Of a DNA stretch of 42,338 nucleotides, positions 8,520 to 16,723 are shown piece after piece. The stretch lies in the NCBI GenBank assembly GCA_028692035.1, contig JAQUYD010000017.1, forward strand, positions 1 to 42,338. The letters run 5' to 3'. The notes beneath the pieces are model-generated. The model was not told where the DNA came from, did no database searches, and was given only the letters and a program-made list of their open reading frames with translations. Within the stretch, counting starts at the first letter, position 1, and each line of letters begins with the position of its first letter. This DNA is from Oscillospiraceae bacterium. GTDB taxonomy: Bacteria > Bacillota > Clostridia > Oscillospirales > Ruminococcaceae. The position numbers and the translations under genes were made by a program.

Positions 8520-8564
8520 AAGAACGCTAACCTCGATACTCACCGTATCAAAATTAGCGTTCTT
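8520..8564 (-). terminator. Two-tier hairpin downstream of the tRNA-end sequence
   Basis: The outer stem AAGAACGCTAA (8520-8530) pairs with TTAGCGTTCTT (8554-8564), 11 of 11. Inside it GATAC (8535-8539) pairs with GTATC (8545-8549). It lies immediately after the CCA end of the minus-strand tRNA-like sequence at 8568, as a tRNA terminator would. The region 8305-8519 before it holds no gene that I can support. It contains a weak hairpin GCCCG/CGGGC at about 8488-8511. Confidence 0.55.
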
Positions 8565-8566
8565 AT

Positions 8567-8603
8567 ATGGTGGAGACGAAGAGGATCGAACTCTCGACCG
8601 TGG
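8567..8603 (-). repeat. 37-bp att-type direct repeat, copy 1: tRNA 3' end
   Basis: Read on the minus strand this is the 3' part of a tRNA: T arm GAGAG-TTCGATC-CTCTT, acceptor strand CGTCTCC, discriminator A and CCA. The matching 5' acceptor strand (GGAGACG) is absent upstream, where recombinase-end sequence begins instead, so it is a fragment. The same 37 bases occur at 42211-42247. Both copies are followed on the right, at the same spacing, by the end of a serine recombinase gene. The sequence is best explained as an integration site of the recombinase family. Confidence 0.75.
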
Positions 8604-8654
8604 GGTGTAGATAAAACCACGGATTTGTTATTTCTATCTTCAAATATCGGCTGC

Positions 8655-10322
8655 TCACATCGTGATGTGTACATACCCGACGTACTTGAAGTAGATCGTA
8701 ACTTTCTGGGTTTTACTGCCGTCCGGCTGCGTCTCGCGCTGGGATACCTCGATCCGCTCGATCAGCGTGTGCAGGACGTGGGCGTCCAGCTCCTGCAGGT
8801 CTGTGTATTTTTCGATCAGAGAGGTGAACTGCTCCGCCTTGATGACAGCCTCGTCCACTTCCCGCGCGGCGGCTTCATAATCCTCCAGCACCGCTTTAAG
8901 CTCCCGCTGTTCCCTCTCATACCCAGCGGCCAGTGTGGCGAACCGTTCGTCTGTAATTGCCCCGGCGGCGTTCTGTTCCAGCAGCTTGCGGATAATTCCG
9001 TCAAGCGTCTCGATTCGCTTACGGGCCTTCTCTGCTTCCTTTTTTCGATCCTTCAGCTTGCCCTGCGCGCTCTCCGCCAGCGCCGCCGTCAGCATTTTTT
9101 CGTAGCGGTTATGATACAAACGGGCGTATTGCGCATTACGCCGGATGGCATCCAGTACAACAGCCTTGATCTGCTTTTCGCTGATGTAATGGGTCGAACA
9201 GTATTCCTTGCCATAGCGCATATAGTACCAGCATTTGTACTGCCCGCTGTCCGGAACGGTTTTTCGAGGCGCACGGGAGTAGGATAGCGCGCTCCCGCAG
9301 TCAGCGCAGTAGAGAAGCCCCGCGAACATTTGAGGCTTGCCGTCCTTGCAGGCACGGGAGCGGACGGCGATTTGCTTTTGGACGTTCTCCCACTGCGCCG
9401 GCGTGGTCAGCGCCTCGTGAGTGTTCTCCGCCACAATCCAATTTTCCTCCGGGGCCTTTTCACTTTTGCCCTTCATCGTCTTGCTGGTGCGACGTCCGTT
9501 GACGGTATTGCCCAGATAGACCGGATTGGTCAGAATCGCCTTGACAGATGTCACATGCCATTTGGACTCGTGGAGGTAGTAGCCGTTGGTGAAATAATCG
9601 GGATTCTTTTCGATAAAGTAGGAGATGGGGTTAAGGATACCCTCATTCTGCATGGTTTTGGCGATTTTGTTATACCCGGCGCCATCTTCCGCCATCGCGA
9701 AGATTTGCCTCACAATTCCGGCGGCTTCCTCGTCTACAAGCAGATGGTGTCGATCCTGTGGATCGCGGATGTACCCATACGGTGCTTTCGATCCAAGGAA
9801 CATTCCGTGCTTCGCCCTGGCTTTTTTCGCGTCCCGCGTTTTCTCCGAAATGTTCTGCGCGTACTCGTAGTTCATGATATTGAGGATGGGCACATTCAAT
9901 CCGTAGTTTCCGTTGGCGCTGTCCACGCGGTCGCCGATGGCGATGAAGCGTACCCCTTTTTCAATGAAATATTTATGGAGGTAAACGCCTGCCTCGAAGT
10001 AGTTGCGGGCAAAACGCGAGAGGTCTTTGCATACGACGGTGTTGATTTCGCCGCGCTCGATGGCCTCAATCATCCGCTTGAACGCGGGGCGCTCAAAGGT
10101 GGTACCGGAGACGCCGTCGTCGAGGAACAGCTCGACCAGGACATAGCCGTGCTCCTTGCAGTAGTCCGTAATAATGGATTTTTGCGTCTGGATGCTCTCG
10201 CTTTCACCTGCGTTGCGATCCTCCACCGATAGCCTTCCGTAGCCGCCGACCTTCACGATATTCACTTTATTTTCGGTTAGATAAATGGGACTCATAAGAT
10301 TCGCTGCTGCCTGTATTTGCAT
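8655..10322 (-). CDS. Large serine recombinase (TndX/TnpX type)
   Basis: A 555-residue site-specific recombinase that would integrate and excise the element. The N-terminal catalytic domain has VGGYGRLSVEDRN (nucleophile Ser of GRLS), LDDGVSGTTFERPAF and VCKDLSRFARNY. Next come the recombinase domain, a zinc ribbon (CADCGSALSYSR, then CWYYMRYGKEYC), a long coiled coil and a C-terminal DUF4368-like segment ending YVGYVHITM. ATG at 10322 is preferred because AAAGGAG lies 7 bases upstream; an upstream GTG-type start would add 18 residues without a ribosome site. The stop lies 52 bases from the tRNA-end repeat, as expected for a terminal recombinase. A diverged second copy begins at the right window edge. 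Confidence 0.93.
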   Translation of the reverse strand: MQIQAAANLMSPIYLTENKVNIVKVGGYGRLSVEDRNAGESESIQTQKSIITDYCKEHGYVLVELFLDDGVSGTTFERPAFKRMIEAIERGEINTVVCKDLSRFARNYFEAGVYLHKYFIEKGVRFIAIGDRVDSANGNYGLNVPILNIMNYEYAQNISEKTRDAKKARAKHGMFLGSKAPYGYIRDPQDRHHLLVDEEAAGIVRQIFAMAEDGAGYNKIAKTMQNEGILNPISYFIEKNPDYFTNGYYLHESKWHVTSVKAILTNPVYLGNTVNGRRTSKTMKGKSEKAPEENWIVAENTHEALTTPAQWENVQKQIAVRSRACKDGKPQMFAGLLYCADCGSALSYSRAPRKTVPDSGQYKCWYYMRYGKEYCSTHYISEKQIKAVVLDAIRRNAQYARLYHNRYEKMLTAALAESAQGKLKDRKKEAEKARKRIETLDGIIRKLLEQNAAGAITDERFATLAAGYEREQRELKAVLEDYEAAAREVDEAVIKAEQFTSLIEKYTDLQELDAHVLHTLIERIEVSQRETQPDGSKTQKVTIYFKYVGYVHITM

Positions 10323-10414
10323 AATTCGCTCCTTTCCCGGACTGTCGTCTCTGCAGCAGCAACCTGTCAGATACACAATACCACAGGTCCCGCTGCAAAG
10401 CTATTGAAATGGTC

Positions 10415-10615
10415 TCAGCCAGCGGCTTTTTTATCGCTATTATCCGGTGCAGAATCGTCAGGTTCGAGATCATCCAGCATCAGCTTTCCCAAGAGACGGA
10501 AAATGCTGTCTTCGCCGAGGTAACGGCTTTCCACAAGAAACGTCGTACCGTCGATTTCCAGCGCTGTTTCTCCCAGATGAACCGGCAGAAGATAATTGGT
10601 CGGTTTATTTTTCAT
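10415..10615 (-). CDS. TnpW-family small transposon-encoded protein
   Basis: A 66-residue protein starting MKNKPTNYLLPVHLGETALE. This is the pattern of the small TnpW-family proteins found next to recombinase and relaxase genes in Tn4451-like clostridial elements. The core is LPVHLGETALEIDGTTFLVES, and the tail is acidic then basic (DDSAPDNSDKKAAG). ATG at 10615 is chosen because AAAGGAAAA lies just upstream; an earlier in-frame start would add 12 residues lacking family character. It sits between the relaxase and the recombinase on the same strand. Its function is not known. Confidence 0.75.
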   Translation of the reverse strand: MKNKPTNYLLPVHLGETALEIDGTTFLVESRYLGEDSIFRLLGKLMLDDLEPDDSAPDNSDKKAAG

Positions 10616-10674
10616 CGTATTTTCCTTTCTTTGTGGTGGGCGCGGGAGCACGGAGACTCCCGCGCCCTGTTTGG

Positions 10675-12015
10675 TTACCCCATGGTCTGCTGCCAGGTTT
10701 GCTCATCCTCGTGGTCATCCACCTTATGGCCGAGGGCGATTTTCTTTTCACGCTCTTTGGTGATCATTTTTCGGTCTGTATACGGATTCAGAGTTGTGGC
10801 GTCCTTCACGGGAACATCGTCCTGAGTCCGTTCCAGAGCGTGTCCCAGCTGTGCCACATTGCCCAGAGCACCAGCAAGATTACCGGGATTAACAGCAACG
10901 CCGGGCTGAGATGTGGAATGCGCAGATGCAGCCGCGGGAGAGAGATACGCCGCGCGTTCCGTTTCCCAGCCTGTTGCAGCATCTCCCGCACCGCCGCCAC
11001 ATCCCGCGCCAGCGCCGCGATCTGCTCCCCAGTCGGGTACGTCCTCGGCCTCTGGGAAAGCTCCCGCTGGAGCGCCACCTGCGCGTCCACGCGGCGCTCC
11101 AGTGAGCTCAGCGCACTCATCAGTTCCGCCCATTCCTCCTGCGTCGGATGCGGCTCCGACTGCGTTGGCGCCAGCGTTTGCTGTGTCAGTGAACTCCGCG
11201 GATGGTTCAGCTGCTTCAATTCCTCCATGGACAATTCCCGCCCGGATTCGGAATTCACGTTCCATCGCCTCCTTCAAATACCGTTCGTCGTGCAGCCGGT
11301 CATCCCGGCACTTCATTCCACTTGGGGTTGTGTAAGTGATGCTTTTTCTGGAATCCTGCCAGCGGACATCGTAACCCTCGGTGCGCATCAGAGTGATGAA
11401 CTCCTCACGGGTTCCGGCGTAGCGCATGCACTCGTCGATGGTGTCCATGAGCCGGAACTTCCAGCTCTCGCCCCGCGCGGCGGCATGGTACTCCGCTGTG
11501 GACATGGATTTCACCTTTTTCTTTTTCTGGCCTTTCTGAAAAACCGGAAGTCCAAACATCTCGCACACCTGATCGTTGCGCCGCCTGAGCTCAACCAACT
11601 CCGGTTCGCTGATATGGAGCTTTTTCCCGTCCTCCAGAGAAACGCTGTTGATGATGAAGTGCGAGTGAACGTGGCCACGGTCGGTATGGGTACAGACCAG
11701 CACCTCGCGTCCGTCGAAATAGTTACCAAGCTCCATTGCCGCGGCGTGCGCCGTGACCGGATCGACGTCGGCACCTTTGGGAAAGGACTGCACCATGTGG
11801 AAGAACAGAATTTTGTCATCTTTATGGTAGAGCAGCTTGGTGCTGAGAAAATCGTCATAGACACTTTCAGGACGGCAGTTGATGCCGCTGACCAGAAACT
11901 GTCCCTGCCACAGCGTTTTCGCCTCCCGCTTTGTGTACGCCATGACCGCCGCCATGCAGGGACGGTTTTGCCCCTTGGGGTAATTTGTAAAACTGATGAT
12001 GGCTATTTCGTCCAC
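10675..12015 (-). CDS. MobP-type relaxase (MobA/MobL-like)
   Basis: A 446-residue mobilization relaxase that would nick the element's origin of transfer and lead the strand into a recipient. The metal-binding histidine motif HTDRGHVHSHF is at residues 110-120. An upstream segment around residues 20-34 (CMAAVMAYTKREAKT) contains the likely catalytic tyrosine. Residues 250-405 are an Ala/Gly-rich low-complexity stretch, then a conserved basic C-terminus (KMITKEREKKIALGHKVDDH) ends the protein. The low-complexity part coincides with an overprinted second gene. It overlaps mobC by 13 bases at its start. The expected oriT upstream could not be located with confidence. Confidence 0.9.
   Translation of the reverse strand: MDEIAIISFTNYPKGQNRPCMAAVMAYTKREAKTLWQGQFLVSGINCRPESVYDDFLSTKLLYHKDDKILFFHMVQSFPKGADVDPVTAHAAAMELGNYFDGREVLVCTHTDRGHVHSHFIINSVSLEDGKKLHISEPELVELRRRNDQVCEMFGLPVFQKGQKKKKVKSMSTAEYHAAARGESWKFRLMDTIDECMRYAGTREEFITLMRTEGYDVRWQDSRKSITYTTPSGMKCRDDRLHDERYLKEAMEREFRIRAGIVHGGIEAAEPSAEFTDTANAGANAVGAASDAGGMGGTDECAELTGAPRGRAGGAPAGAFPEAEDVPDWGADRGAGAGCGGGAGDAATGWETERAAYLSPAAASAHSTSQPGVAVNPGNLAGALGNVAQLGHALERTQDDVPVKDATTLNPYTDRKMITKEREKKIALGHKVDDHEDEQTWQQTMG
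10806..11258 (-). CDS. Overprinted tail-anchored membrane protein inside the relaxase gene
   Basis: A 150-residue frame read in the +1 frame of the same strand as the relaxase, wholly inside relaxase codons ~253-403. It starts at GTG 11258, preceded by a full AAGGAGG site (11268-11274 on the complement) at 9 bases. It looks like a real protein: a hydrophilic N-terminus with amphipathic helices (EEWAELMSALSSLERRVDAQ; IAALARDVAAVREMLQQAG), a basic linker (KRNARRISLPRL) and one C-terminal membrane helix at residues 118-137 (ALLLIPVILLVLWAMW). The relaxase frame over the same DNA is low-complexity Ala/Gly. I know no family name. It could anchor the relaxosome at the membrane, but that is inference. 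Confidence 0.62.
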   Translation of the reverse strand: MNSESGRELSMEELKQLNHPRSSLTQQTLAPTQSEPHPTQEEWAELMSALSSLERRVDAQVALQRELSQRPRTYPTGEQIAALARDVAAVREMLQQAGKRNARRISLPRLHLRIPHLSPALLLIPVILLVLWAMWHSWDTLWNGLRTMFP

Positions 12016-12317
12016 CTCCCGCGCTCGGCAATCTCCCGCAGCGTCTCGCTGATGGTTTTCAGCGCCTCAGCGGTTTCGCCGAGATTGGCAACCGACACTC
12101 TGCCCATGTTGGCCAGCACTGTGAGCTGGTTGAGGTTGTTGCCGATGGCGCGCTGCTGTTTCAGAACTTCCTTCAGATCTTCCACGACCACCACCTGCCT
12201 GCCGAGGCAGCATCGGGTGACGTAATCGCTTTGGGAGAGCCGCGCCTGTTTGGCTTTTCGCTTGATGGTGTCCAGATCGTCGGATGCGATCCGAATGCTG
12301 AATGTCGTATCCTTCAT
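12003..12317 (-). CDS. mobC: MobC-like relaxosome accessory protein
   Basis: A 104-residue protein starting MKDTTFSIRIASDDLDTIKR, a ribbon-helix-helix type N-terminus. It then has the MobC pattern LSQSDYVTRCCLGRQVVVVE, and a helical segment with IGNNLNQLTVLANMG that is characteristic of bacterial mobilization proteins. MobC binds the oriT region and helps the relaxase open the DNA. AGGAGGAAC precedes the ATG. It overlaps the relaxase start by 13 bases. The DNA upstream (12318-12397) has been interrupted or flanked by an IS110-family insertion, so the original promoter and oriT may be displaced. Confidence 0.88.
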   Translation of the reverse strand: MKDTTFSIRIASDDLDTIKRKAKQARLSQSDYVTRCCLGRQVVVVEDLKEVLKQQRAIGNNLNQLTVLANMGRVSVANLGETAEALKTISETLREIAERGRWTK

Positions 12318-12397
12318 GCGTTCCTCCTACAATATATTTGCGGTTAAAGGCACGACAGCCAGCCGTGTCTTTTTCCATCTCAAAGCTGAAGCTGTTA

Positions 12398-12478
12398 GAA
12401 TGGGAGAGTAATGGCCTGACTTTTCGTTCCAGGGGCTAACACGCCCGTAACGGAGTCCGTCAACCGCCTCTCTCATTC
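12398..12478 (+). ncRNA. Candidate bridge RNA of the IS110-family element
   Basis: An 81-base segment upstream of the transposase folds from the sequence alone. GAATGGGAGAG (12398-12408) pairs with CTCTCTCATTC (12468-12478), 11 pairs including one G-U. Inside are GGGC (12433-12436)/GCCC (12443-12446), ACGG (12450-12453)/CCGT (12457-12460), and a competing CCTG/CAGG stem with an 11-base loop (12419-12429). IS110 enzymes use a leader-encoded bridge RNA with two guide loops to choose donor and target. Position, size and fold fit, but guide loops were not matched to the flanks. Confidence 0.45.
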
Positions 12479-12598
12479 GCAGCATTCGATTTACGCAGAT
12501 TGTACCGCCAGATTCTTTGGTGCGTTCGTGTCACTGAGGAGATTGAACAAGCAATGAGTAAAGCGGGATGCCATATCCAACCACACAGGAGGAACACT

Positions 12599-13822
12599 AT
12601 GAACGCTGTTGGAATCGATGTCTCCAAAGGAAAAAGTATGGTGGCAGCTCTGCGGCCAATGGGTGAGGTTGCGTTGCTGCCGAAGGAGTATCCCCATTCA
12701 GAGGTCGGTCTGGAGCAGATGGCCTATGCCATCATCGCATTGGGCGAGGATACACGCGTCATCATGGAGGCTACTGGCCGGTACCATGAGCCGGTAGCGG
12801 CAGCACTGCATGAACATGGAATTTACGTTTCGGTTCTGAATCCACTGTTCATTCAAAAAAGCGGCGGCGGCTCTATCCGCAAGGTCAAGACCGACAAGGC
12901 GGATGCCATGAAAATCGCCAAGTACGGACTTGACAACTGGATGGATCTGCGGGAGTATACTCCCATGGAAGCAGTCAGACAACAACTGAAGCTTTGCAGC
13001 CGCCAGTATAATCTGTACATGAAAACCATTGTGGCGCTGCAAAACAATCTCATTTCTCTAACCGATAAGACCTTTCCGGGCGTGAACGAACTGTTCTCCA
13101 GCCCGGAGCGTGGGGACGGGCACCAGAAATGGGTGGACTTTGTTATGTCCTTTTGGCACTGTGAATGTGTCTGCCGGGTCAGCGAGAAGGCGTTTACAGA
13201 GCATTACTGCAAGTGGTGCAAGCGCAAGGGTTATAATTTCAGCGAGGACAAGGCTCTTGACCTATACGCTGACAGCTGCGGACACATTACCACACTGCCG
13301 AAGAACGAGAACACCAAGCTCCTCATCACCACAGCGGCGCAGCAGCTTATTGCCGCAAAGACTACTCTTGTTGCCATGCGCACTGAGATGCTGCGTCTGG
13401 CAAAGCTGTTGCCGGAATACGATACCGTCCTTGCCATGTACGGCGTCGGTGAGATCACCGCCGCACAGCTTATGGCTGAGATCGGTGATGTGCGCCGTTA
13501 TCCGCGCCGCAGTTCGCTGGTGGCCTTTGCCGGCGTCGATCCGGCTGTCAATCAATCCGGCAAACACGAGTCACAGAGCAATCCGACAACGAAGCGGGGG
13601 TCCCCGCATCTGCGGAAAACGCTGTACCAAGTCGTCTGCACCTATCTGAAAAAGTCTCCTGCAAACGAGCCGGTGTACCAATTCATTGACAAGAAACGCA
13701 GTGAGGGCAAGCCTTATTTCGTATACATGACCGCCGGAGCCAACAAGTTCCTGCGCATCTACTACGCACGGGTGAAGGAGTGCTTGGCTGCGCTGGATCA
13801 CTCTCCTGCTTCTCTGAATTAA
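12599..13822 (+). CDS. IS110-family transposase (DEDD RuvC-like plus serine domain)
   Basis: A 407-residue RNA-guided-type recombinase of IS110 elements. The N-terminal RuvC-like DEDD domain opens MNAVGIDVSKGKSMVAAL (first Asp at residue 6) and has VIMEATGRYHEP and KVKTDKADAMKIAKYG. A middle coiled-coil region follows, then the C-terminal Transposase_20 domain with YGVGEITAAQLMAEIGD and FAGVDPAVNQSG. The serine segment TKRGSPHLRK carries the catalytic Ser. ATG at 12599 is chosen because AGGAGGA lies 6-8 bases upstream; an earlier in-frame start at 12500 would run through the structured leader. It appears intact. Confidence 0.94.
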   Translation: MNAVGIDVSKGKSMVAALRPMGEVALLPKEYPHSEVGLEQMAYAIIALGEDTRVIMEATGRYHEPVAAALHEHGIYVSVLNPLFIQKSGGGSIRKVKTDKADAMKIAKYGLDNWMDLREYTPMEAVRQQLKLCSRQYNLYMKTIVALQNNLISLTDKTFPGVNELFSSPERGDGHQKWVDFVMSFWHCECVCRVSEKAFTEHYCKWCKRKGYNFSEDKALDLYADSCGHITTLPKNENTKLLITTAAQQLIAAKTTLVAMRTEMLRLAKLLPEYDTVLAMYGVGEITAAQLMAEIGDVRRYPRRSSLVAFAGVDPAVNQSGKHESQSNPTTKRGSPHLRKTLYQVVCTYLKKSPANEPVYQFIDKKRSEGKPYFVYMTAGANKFLRIYYARVKECLAALDHSPASLN

Positions 13823-13896
13823 CCCCCCTTTCATCTGCCTGCACGAAGACCGGCGAAAAGCAATCCTTCTCCGGCCCGTTTTGTTGCACTCTTTTC

Positions 13897-13926
13897 CTCT
13901 CACATACCCTGTGAGAGATTTTTCTT
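13897..13926 (+). terminator. Rho-independent terminator after the IS110 transposase
   Basis: CTCTCACA (13897-13904) pairs with TGTGAGAG (13910-13917) around a 5-base loop, followed by ATTTTTCTTTTT. The remaining bases up to 14082 hold no gene I can support. Confidence 0.8.
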
Positions 13927-14082
13927 TTTGGGGCTTGACTTTTTATTTGCAGACTCCGTTTCTAAAGTGGGTGCGGGCTTCTGCCCGCAAACTGGCGTTT
14001 GGCGGGGCGGCGGCTGTGGCCGACGTCCAGACAAACGCGATGCTGGCTCTCCCCGAAAGGGGAGAAATCCCCCGCCGTGCAT

Positions 14083-15186
14083 CTACGCATCCTCCCGTGA
14101 CAGGTGTGACGGCTGTGACAGCAGATTCGGTACTGAGCCTGTGTCGGGTTTGCCGTCATTCCCGTCACTGCTGTCACCCGCAAGGGCCAGACGCAGCTCC
14201 CGACGGTCGCGGGTGCGGTGAGTTTCAAACGTGATTCCGCGCGCCGCCAACTCGTCCCGACAGCGGATCAGCCGCTTGGTCAGCGCGGCGGGAACAAGCG
14301 GTTCGCCGCTCTGCTTCTCCAGCGCTTCCGCCAGCTCCGTGGCTGTGCCGGTGAACGATTTGCGCTCACTGAGAAATTCAGAGAGAAAAATAATGAGCTT
14401 ATCTTGCGGCTGCGGTTCTGTGGTGACACTGTCCGAGAGCAGGTTCCAGACGTGGGTATCGCTATTGAACTCCAGCGTCAGCTCCCGGTATTCGATGTCC
14501 CGCCCGGTGCAGTAAAGCGTCGCGGTGCTGCCACCGCGCTTGTCCTTGCGGAGGACGAAGTTGGAGTCCGTCGCGCCGCTGATCCCGGTGGTACCGGAAA
14601 TCATGTTCATGGGATCGTCGTCGTTCATCTTCCGCAGGTGGTGGATGAGCAGGATAGCGATGCGATGCCTGTCCGCCAGCTCCTTGAGGATACCGAGGTC
14701 GCGGTAGTCGCTGGCGTAAGGGTTCACGTCGTTCGCAATACTGCGGATGCGCTGGAGCGTGTCGATGACGATGAGCGCGGTGCCGGGACGCTCCGTGAGG
14801 AAGCGCTCGATCTGCTGCTCCAGACCGCCGCGAAGCTTTTCCGACATTGTGGCAAAGAACAGATTGTCTGGCGCGTCGTCCGTGATGTCCAGCAGCCGGT
14901 TCTGGATGCGGGAATAGCTGTCTTCCAAACAGAGGTAGAGCACATCGCCTCGCGCGACCGGGAACTCCCATACGGCCTCGCCCTTGGCTACACAGAGGCA
15001 CAGCCACAGCGCAAGCCAGGACTTGCCCACCTTCGGCGCCCCTGCGAGGATGTGCAATCCTTGTGGCAGAAGCCCGCCGATGGTGAAGCGGATCGGCGGC
15101 AGCGGCGTGGTCATCAGGGTTTCGCCGTCTATGGCGTCCAGCCTGTGTTGGTTCACCGTAGCCGTTGCTTCTTTGTTGATTGACAT
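14083..15186 (-). CDS. RepA-like AAA ATPase/helicase of mobile elements
   Basis: A 367-residue RecA-fold ATPase of the AAA_25/RepA type. Walker A is GAPKVGKSW at about residues 49-57; the Walker B-like segment ALIVIDTLQRIRS is near residue 135. A sensor segment IAILLIHHLRK follows, and the C-terminal part resembles a winged helix (ATELAEALEKQSGEPLVPAALTKRL). Such proteins act as replicative helicases or loaders in plasmids and integrative elements. ATG at 15186 is chosen because AGGAAGGA precedes it; the longer frame to 15294 has no ribosome site. It is transcribed away from the gene at 15330, so 15187-15329 is a divergent promoter region. No rep initiator was seen next to it. Confidence 0.85.
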   Translation of the reverse strand: MSINKEATATVNQHRLDAIDGETLMTTPLPPIRFTIGGLLPQGLHILAGAPKVGKSWLALWLCLCVAKGEAVWEFPVARGDVLYLCLEDSYSRIQNRLLDITDDAPDNLFFATMSEKLRGGLEQQIERFLTERPGTALIVIDTLQRIRSIANDVNPYASDYRDLGILKELADRHRIAILLIHHLRKMNDDDPMNMISGTTGISGATDSNFVLRKDKRGGSTATLYCTGRDIEYRELTLEFNSDTHVWNLLSDSVTTEPQPQDKLIIFLSEFLSERKSFTGTATELAEALEKQSGEPLVPAALTKRLIRCRDELAARGITFETHRTRDRRELRLALAGDSSDGNDGKPDTGSVPNLLSQPSHLSREDA

Positions 15187-15329
15187 TTTTGATCCTTCCT
15201 TTCTTTTGAGAATTGAGAGACTCTTGGTTCTATCGTCAGTGTAGCAACTTTCTCTCTTGCGGTCGTCGTTTGAGCGTGATAACATATAGCACATAAAATA
15301 AAATTATCGTATATATCTTGGAGGGGCAC

Positions 15330-16406
15330 ATGGATAGACCGAAATCGACCGCTGATGAGTTTGCGGCTCCGCTCACGCTCTCGCTGGAGGAGAACAGCTG
15401 CATGTTTACAATCAAGTGGCGGGACGCGCCAGGAATGCTGGTGGAGAAATTTGAGTCCCCGCAGGAGCTGCTGACGGTTTTTCTCAACGGGGATTATCTT
15501 CGGCTGATTACCACAAGGGATCTGCTCAATATGGAGTTGACAGACGCTCCGCAGTTTTACGAGTGGCTGACCACCTATGACTGGGAACGGGTCATGGCTC
15601 TGATTAGGCAGCTCTATTTTTCTGAGTCCGCCGACGTGAACGCGCTGCCACCGAGCCAGCGGCTGCGGGTATATCTCACCTTCGACCGAACGCTTTTCTC
15701 CGTGGAAACGCGAGAGCAGGAGTATTCCTGCTTTTGGAAGGTGCTGCGCAATCATGCTCTTGCGGATGAAGTCTTCGGGAAATATTCCGGGAAAAATAAG
15801 CGCCGGAATACGGGTACACGGCTTAAGGCCGATTTTGAAGCGGCCTGTAAAACGGCAAGGGAATATGATCTCAAGATTCCACGCGGAACTATGGCTCGGT
15901 TTGAGGAGCCGCAGGAGTTGGTGATGTACCTGCTGCGGGATACGATTCTATTGGATAAGCACATTAAAAAATGCGAATTCTGCGACCGGTTTTTCATTCC
16001 ACGGCGCAGCACCAGGCAATACTGTTCACCGGCGTGCGCCAGCAAGCAGCGGAATCTGGACGGATTCTGCGGCGAGACGGAAGTCAGCGCGGCGTACAAA
16101 CGCATCGTCGCCAATCTCACCGCCAAGGATAAAAAGCAAAAAGAGCTCCGCCGCCAGTATTGCCTGGACGGCGGAGCCGTGGTGAAGCCGCGCGAGGTGC
16201 TGCGGCAGTTTTATGATGAGAACTATACCCATCAGGAACAATTCCGCTCGGCGTGGGAGGCGCTGAATAGGGCAGAGAAAAAAAGCTGGGCTGATCGTCA
16301 GGCGTACGAGCAGGCCAAAGCGGATTATCTTTCCTGGCTGGACAGTCGGCTCAGCTACGCCAAACGCATTCATATCGATAACGACAGCTTTCTGGAAGAA
16401 CCCTGA
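15330..16406 (+). CDS. Zinc-finger protein, DUF6076-like
   Basis: A 358-residue cytoplasmic protein. The clear landmark is a four-cysteine zinc finger at residues 215-236 (CEFCDRFFIPRRSTRQYC, then SPAC), resembling the CGNR-type fingers of DUF6076 proteins found on clostridial mobile elements. The N-terminal 200 residues are of mixed helix and strand without a motif I recognise. The C-terminal 120 residues are rich in Lys, Arg and aromatic residues (KKQKELRRQYCL; KSWADRQAYEQAKADYLSWL). A nucleic-acid-binding role is likely but not shown. ATG at 15330 is preferred over TTG 15318 because GGAGG lies 6 bases upstream of it. A hairpin follows the stop. Confidence 0.68.
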   Translation: MDRPKSTADEFAAPLTLSLEENSCMFTIKWRDAPGMLVEKFESPQELLTVFLNGDYLRLITTRDLLNMELTDAPQFYEWLTTYDWERVMALIRQLYFSESADVNALPPSQRLRVYLTFDRTLFSVETREQEYSCFWKVLRNHALADEVFGKYSGKNKRRNTGTRLKADFEAACKTAREYDLKIPRGTMARFEEPQELVMYLLRDTILLDKHIKKCEFCDRFFIPRRSTRQYCSPACASKQRNLDGFCGETEVSAAYKRIVANLTAKDKKQKELRRQYCLDGGAVVKPREVLRQFYDENYTHQEQFRSAWEALNRAEKKSWADRQAYEQAKADYLSWLDSRLSYAKRIHIDNDSFLEEP

Positions 16407-16416
16407 AGCGCAAGAG

Positions 16417-16440
16417 AGGGAGCGGCAATGACCGCTCCCT
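16417..16440 (+). terminator. Hairpin after the zinc-finger gene
   Basis: AGGGAGCGG (16417-16425) pairs with CCGCTCCCT (16432-16440) around a 6-base loop. There is only a short T run after it, so it is a weak intrinsic terminator. It may serve both strands, because the minus-strand gene at 16463 ends just beyond it. Confidence 0.55.
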
Positions 16441-16462
16441 TAACGCTGTGGCTGGCTTGCCA

Positions 16463-16723
16463 TCAGATTATACTCTTGCGTCTTACCGTCTCAGAAATAT
16501 ATAGAATCAGTTCTTCAGGCGTAGGGATATCTTTTTCACATGGGACAGCGGCCCAAAACGCCTTGATCTTTGGGTCAGTGCTGCACAGGCCGTTCAGCAT
16601 GGCAATCTGCATCTGCTTTCTTACATATTCCGTTGAAACACCGTCACGATCGGCGATTTTTCTGATGGCGTTTTCCGCCACAATCCGCTTTGCTGTTTTG
16701 CTTCCGCTCTTTTTCTTACCCAC
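16463..16723 (-). CDS. Small Spo0A C-terminal-domain-like protein
   Basis: An 86-residue protein with a basic start (MGKKKSGSKTAKRIVAEN) and a helical region (IRKIADRDGVSTEYVRKQMQIAM). The following pattern DPKIKAFWAAVPCEKDIPTPEE resembles the sporulation initiation factor Spo0A C-terminal DNA-binding domain family as seen in stand-alone proteins on clostridial elements. The start is GTG at 16723 with GAGG 8 bases upstream. It has no receiver domain, so it would not be controlled by the phosphorelay directly. A DNA-binding regulator is likely; its targets are unknown. Confidence 0.6.
   Translation of the reverse strand: MGKKKSGSKTAKRIVAENAIRKIADRDGVSTEYVRKQMQIAMLNGLCSTDPKIKAFWAAVPCEKDIPTPEELILYISETVRRKSII

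Larger units (their letters stand above)
12390..13926 (+). mobile_element. IS110-family insertion sequence (edges approximate)
   Basis: It comprises a structured leader of about 200 bases, an intact IS110-type transposase and a downstream terminator. IS110 elements lack terminal inverted repeats, so exact ends cannot be read from one copy. The limits given run from just before the leader stem to the end of the terminator. It separates the mobilization genes (minus strand) from the RepA-like ATPase gene (minus strand) and is transcribed in the opposite direction to both. Confidence 0.6.
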
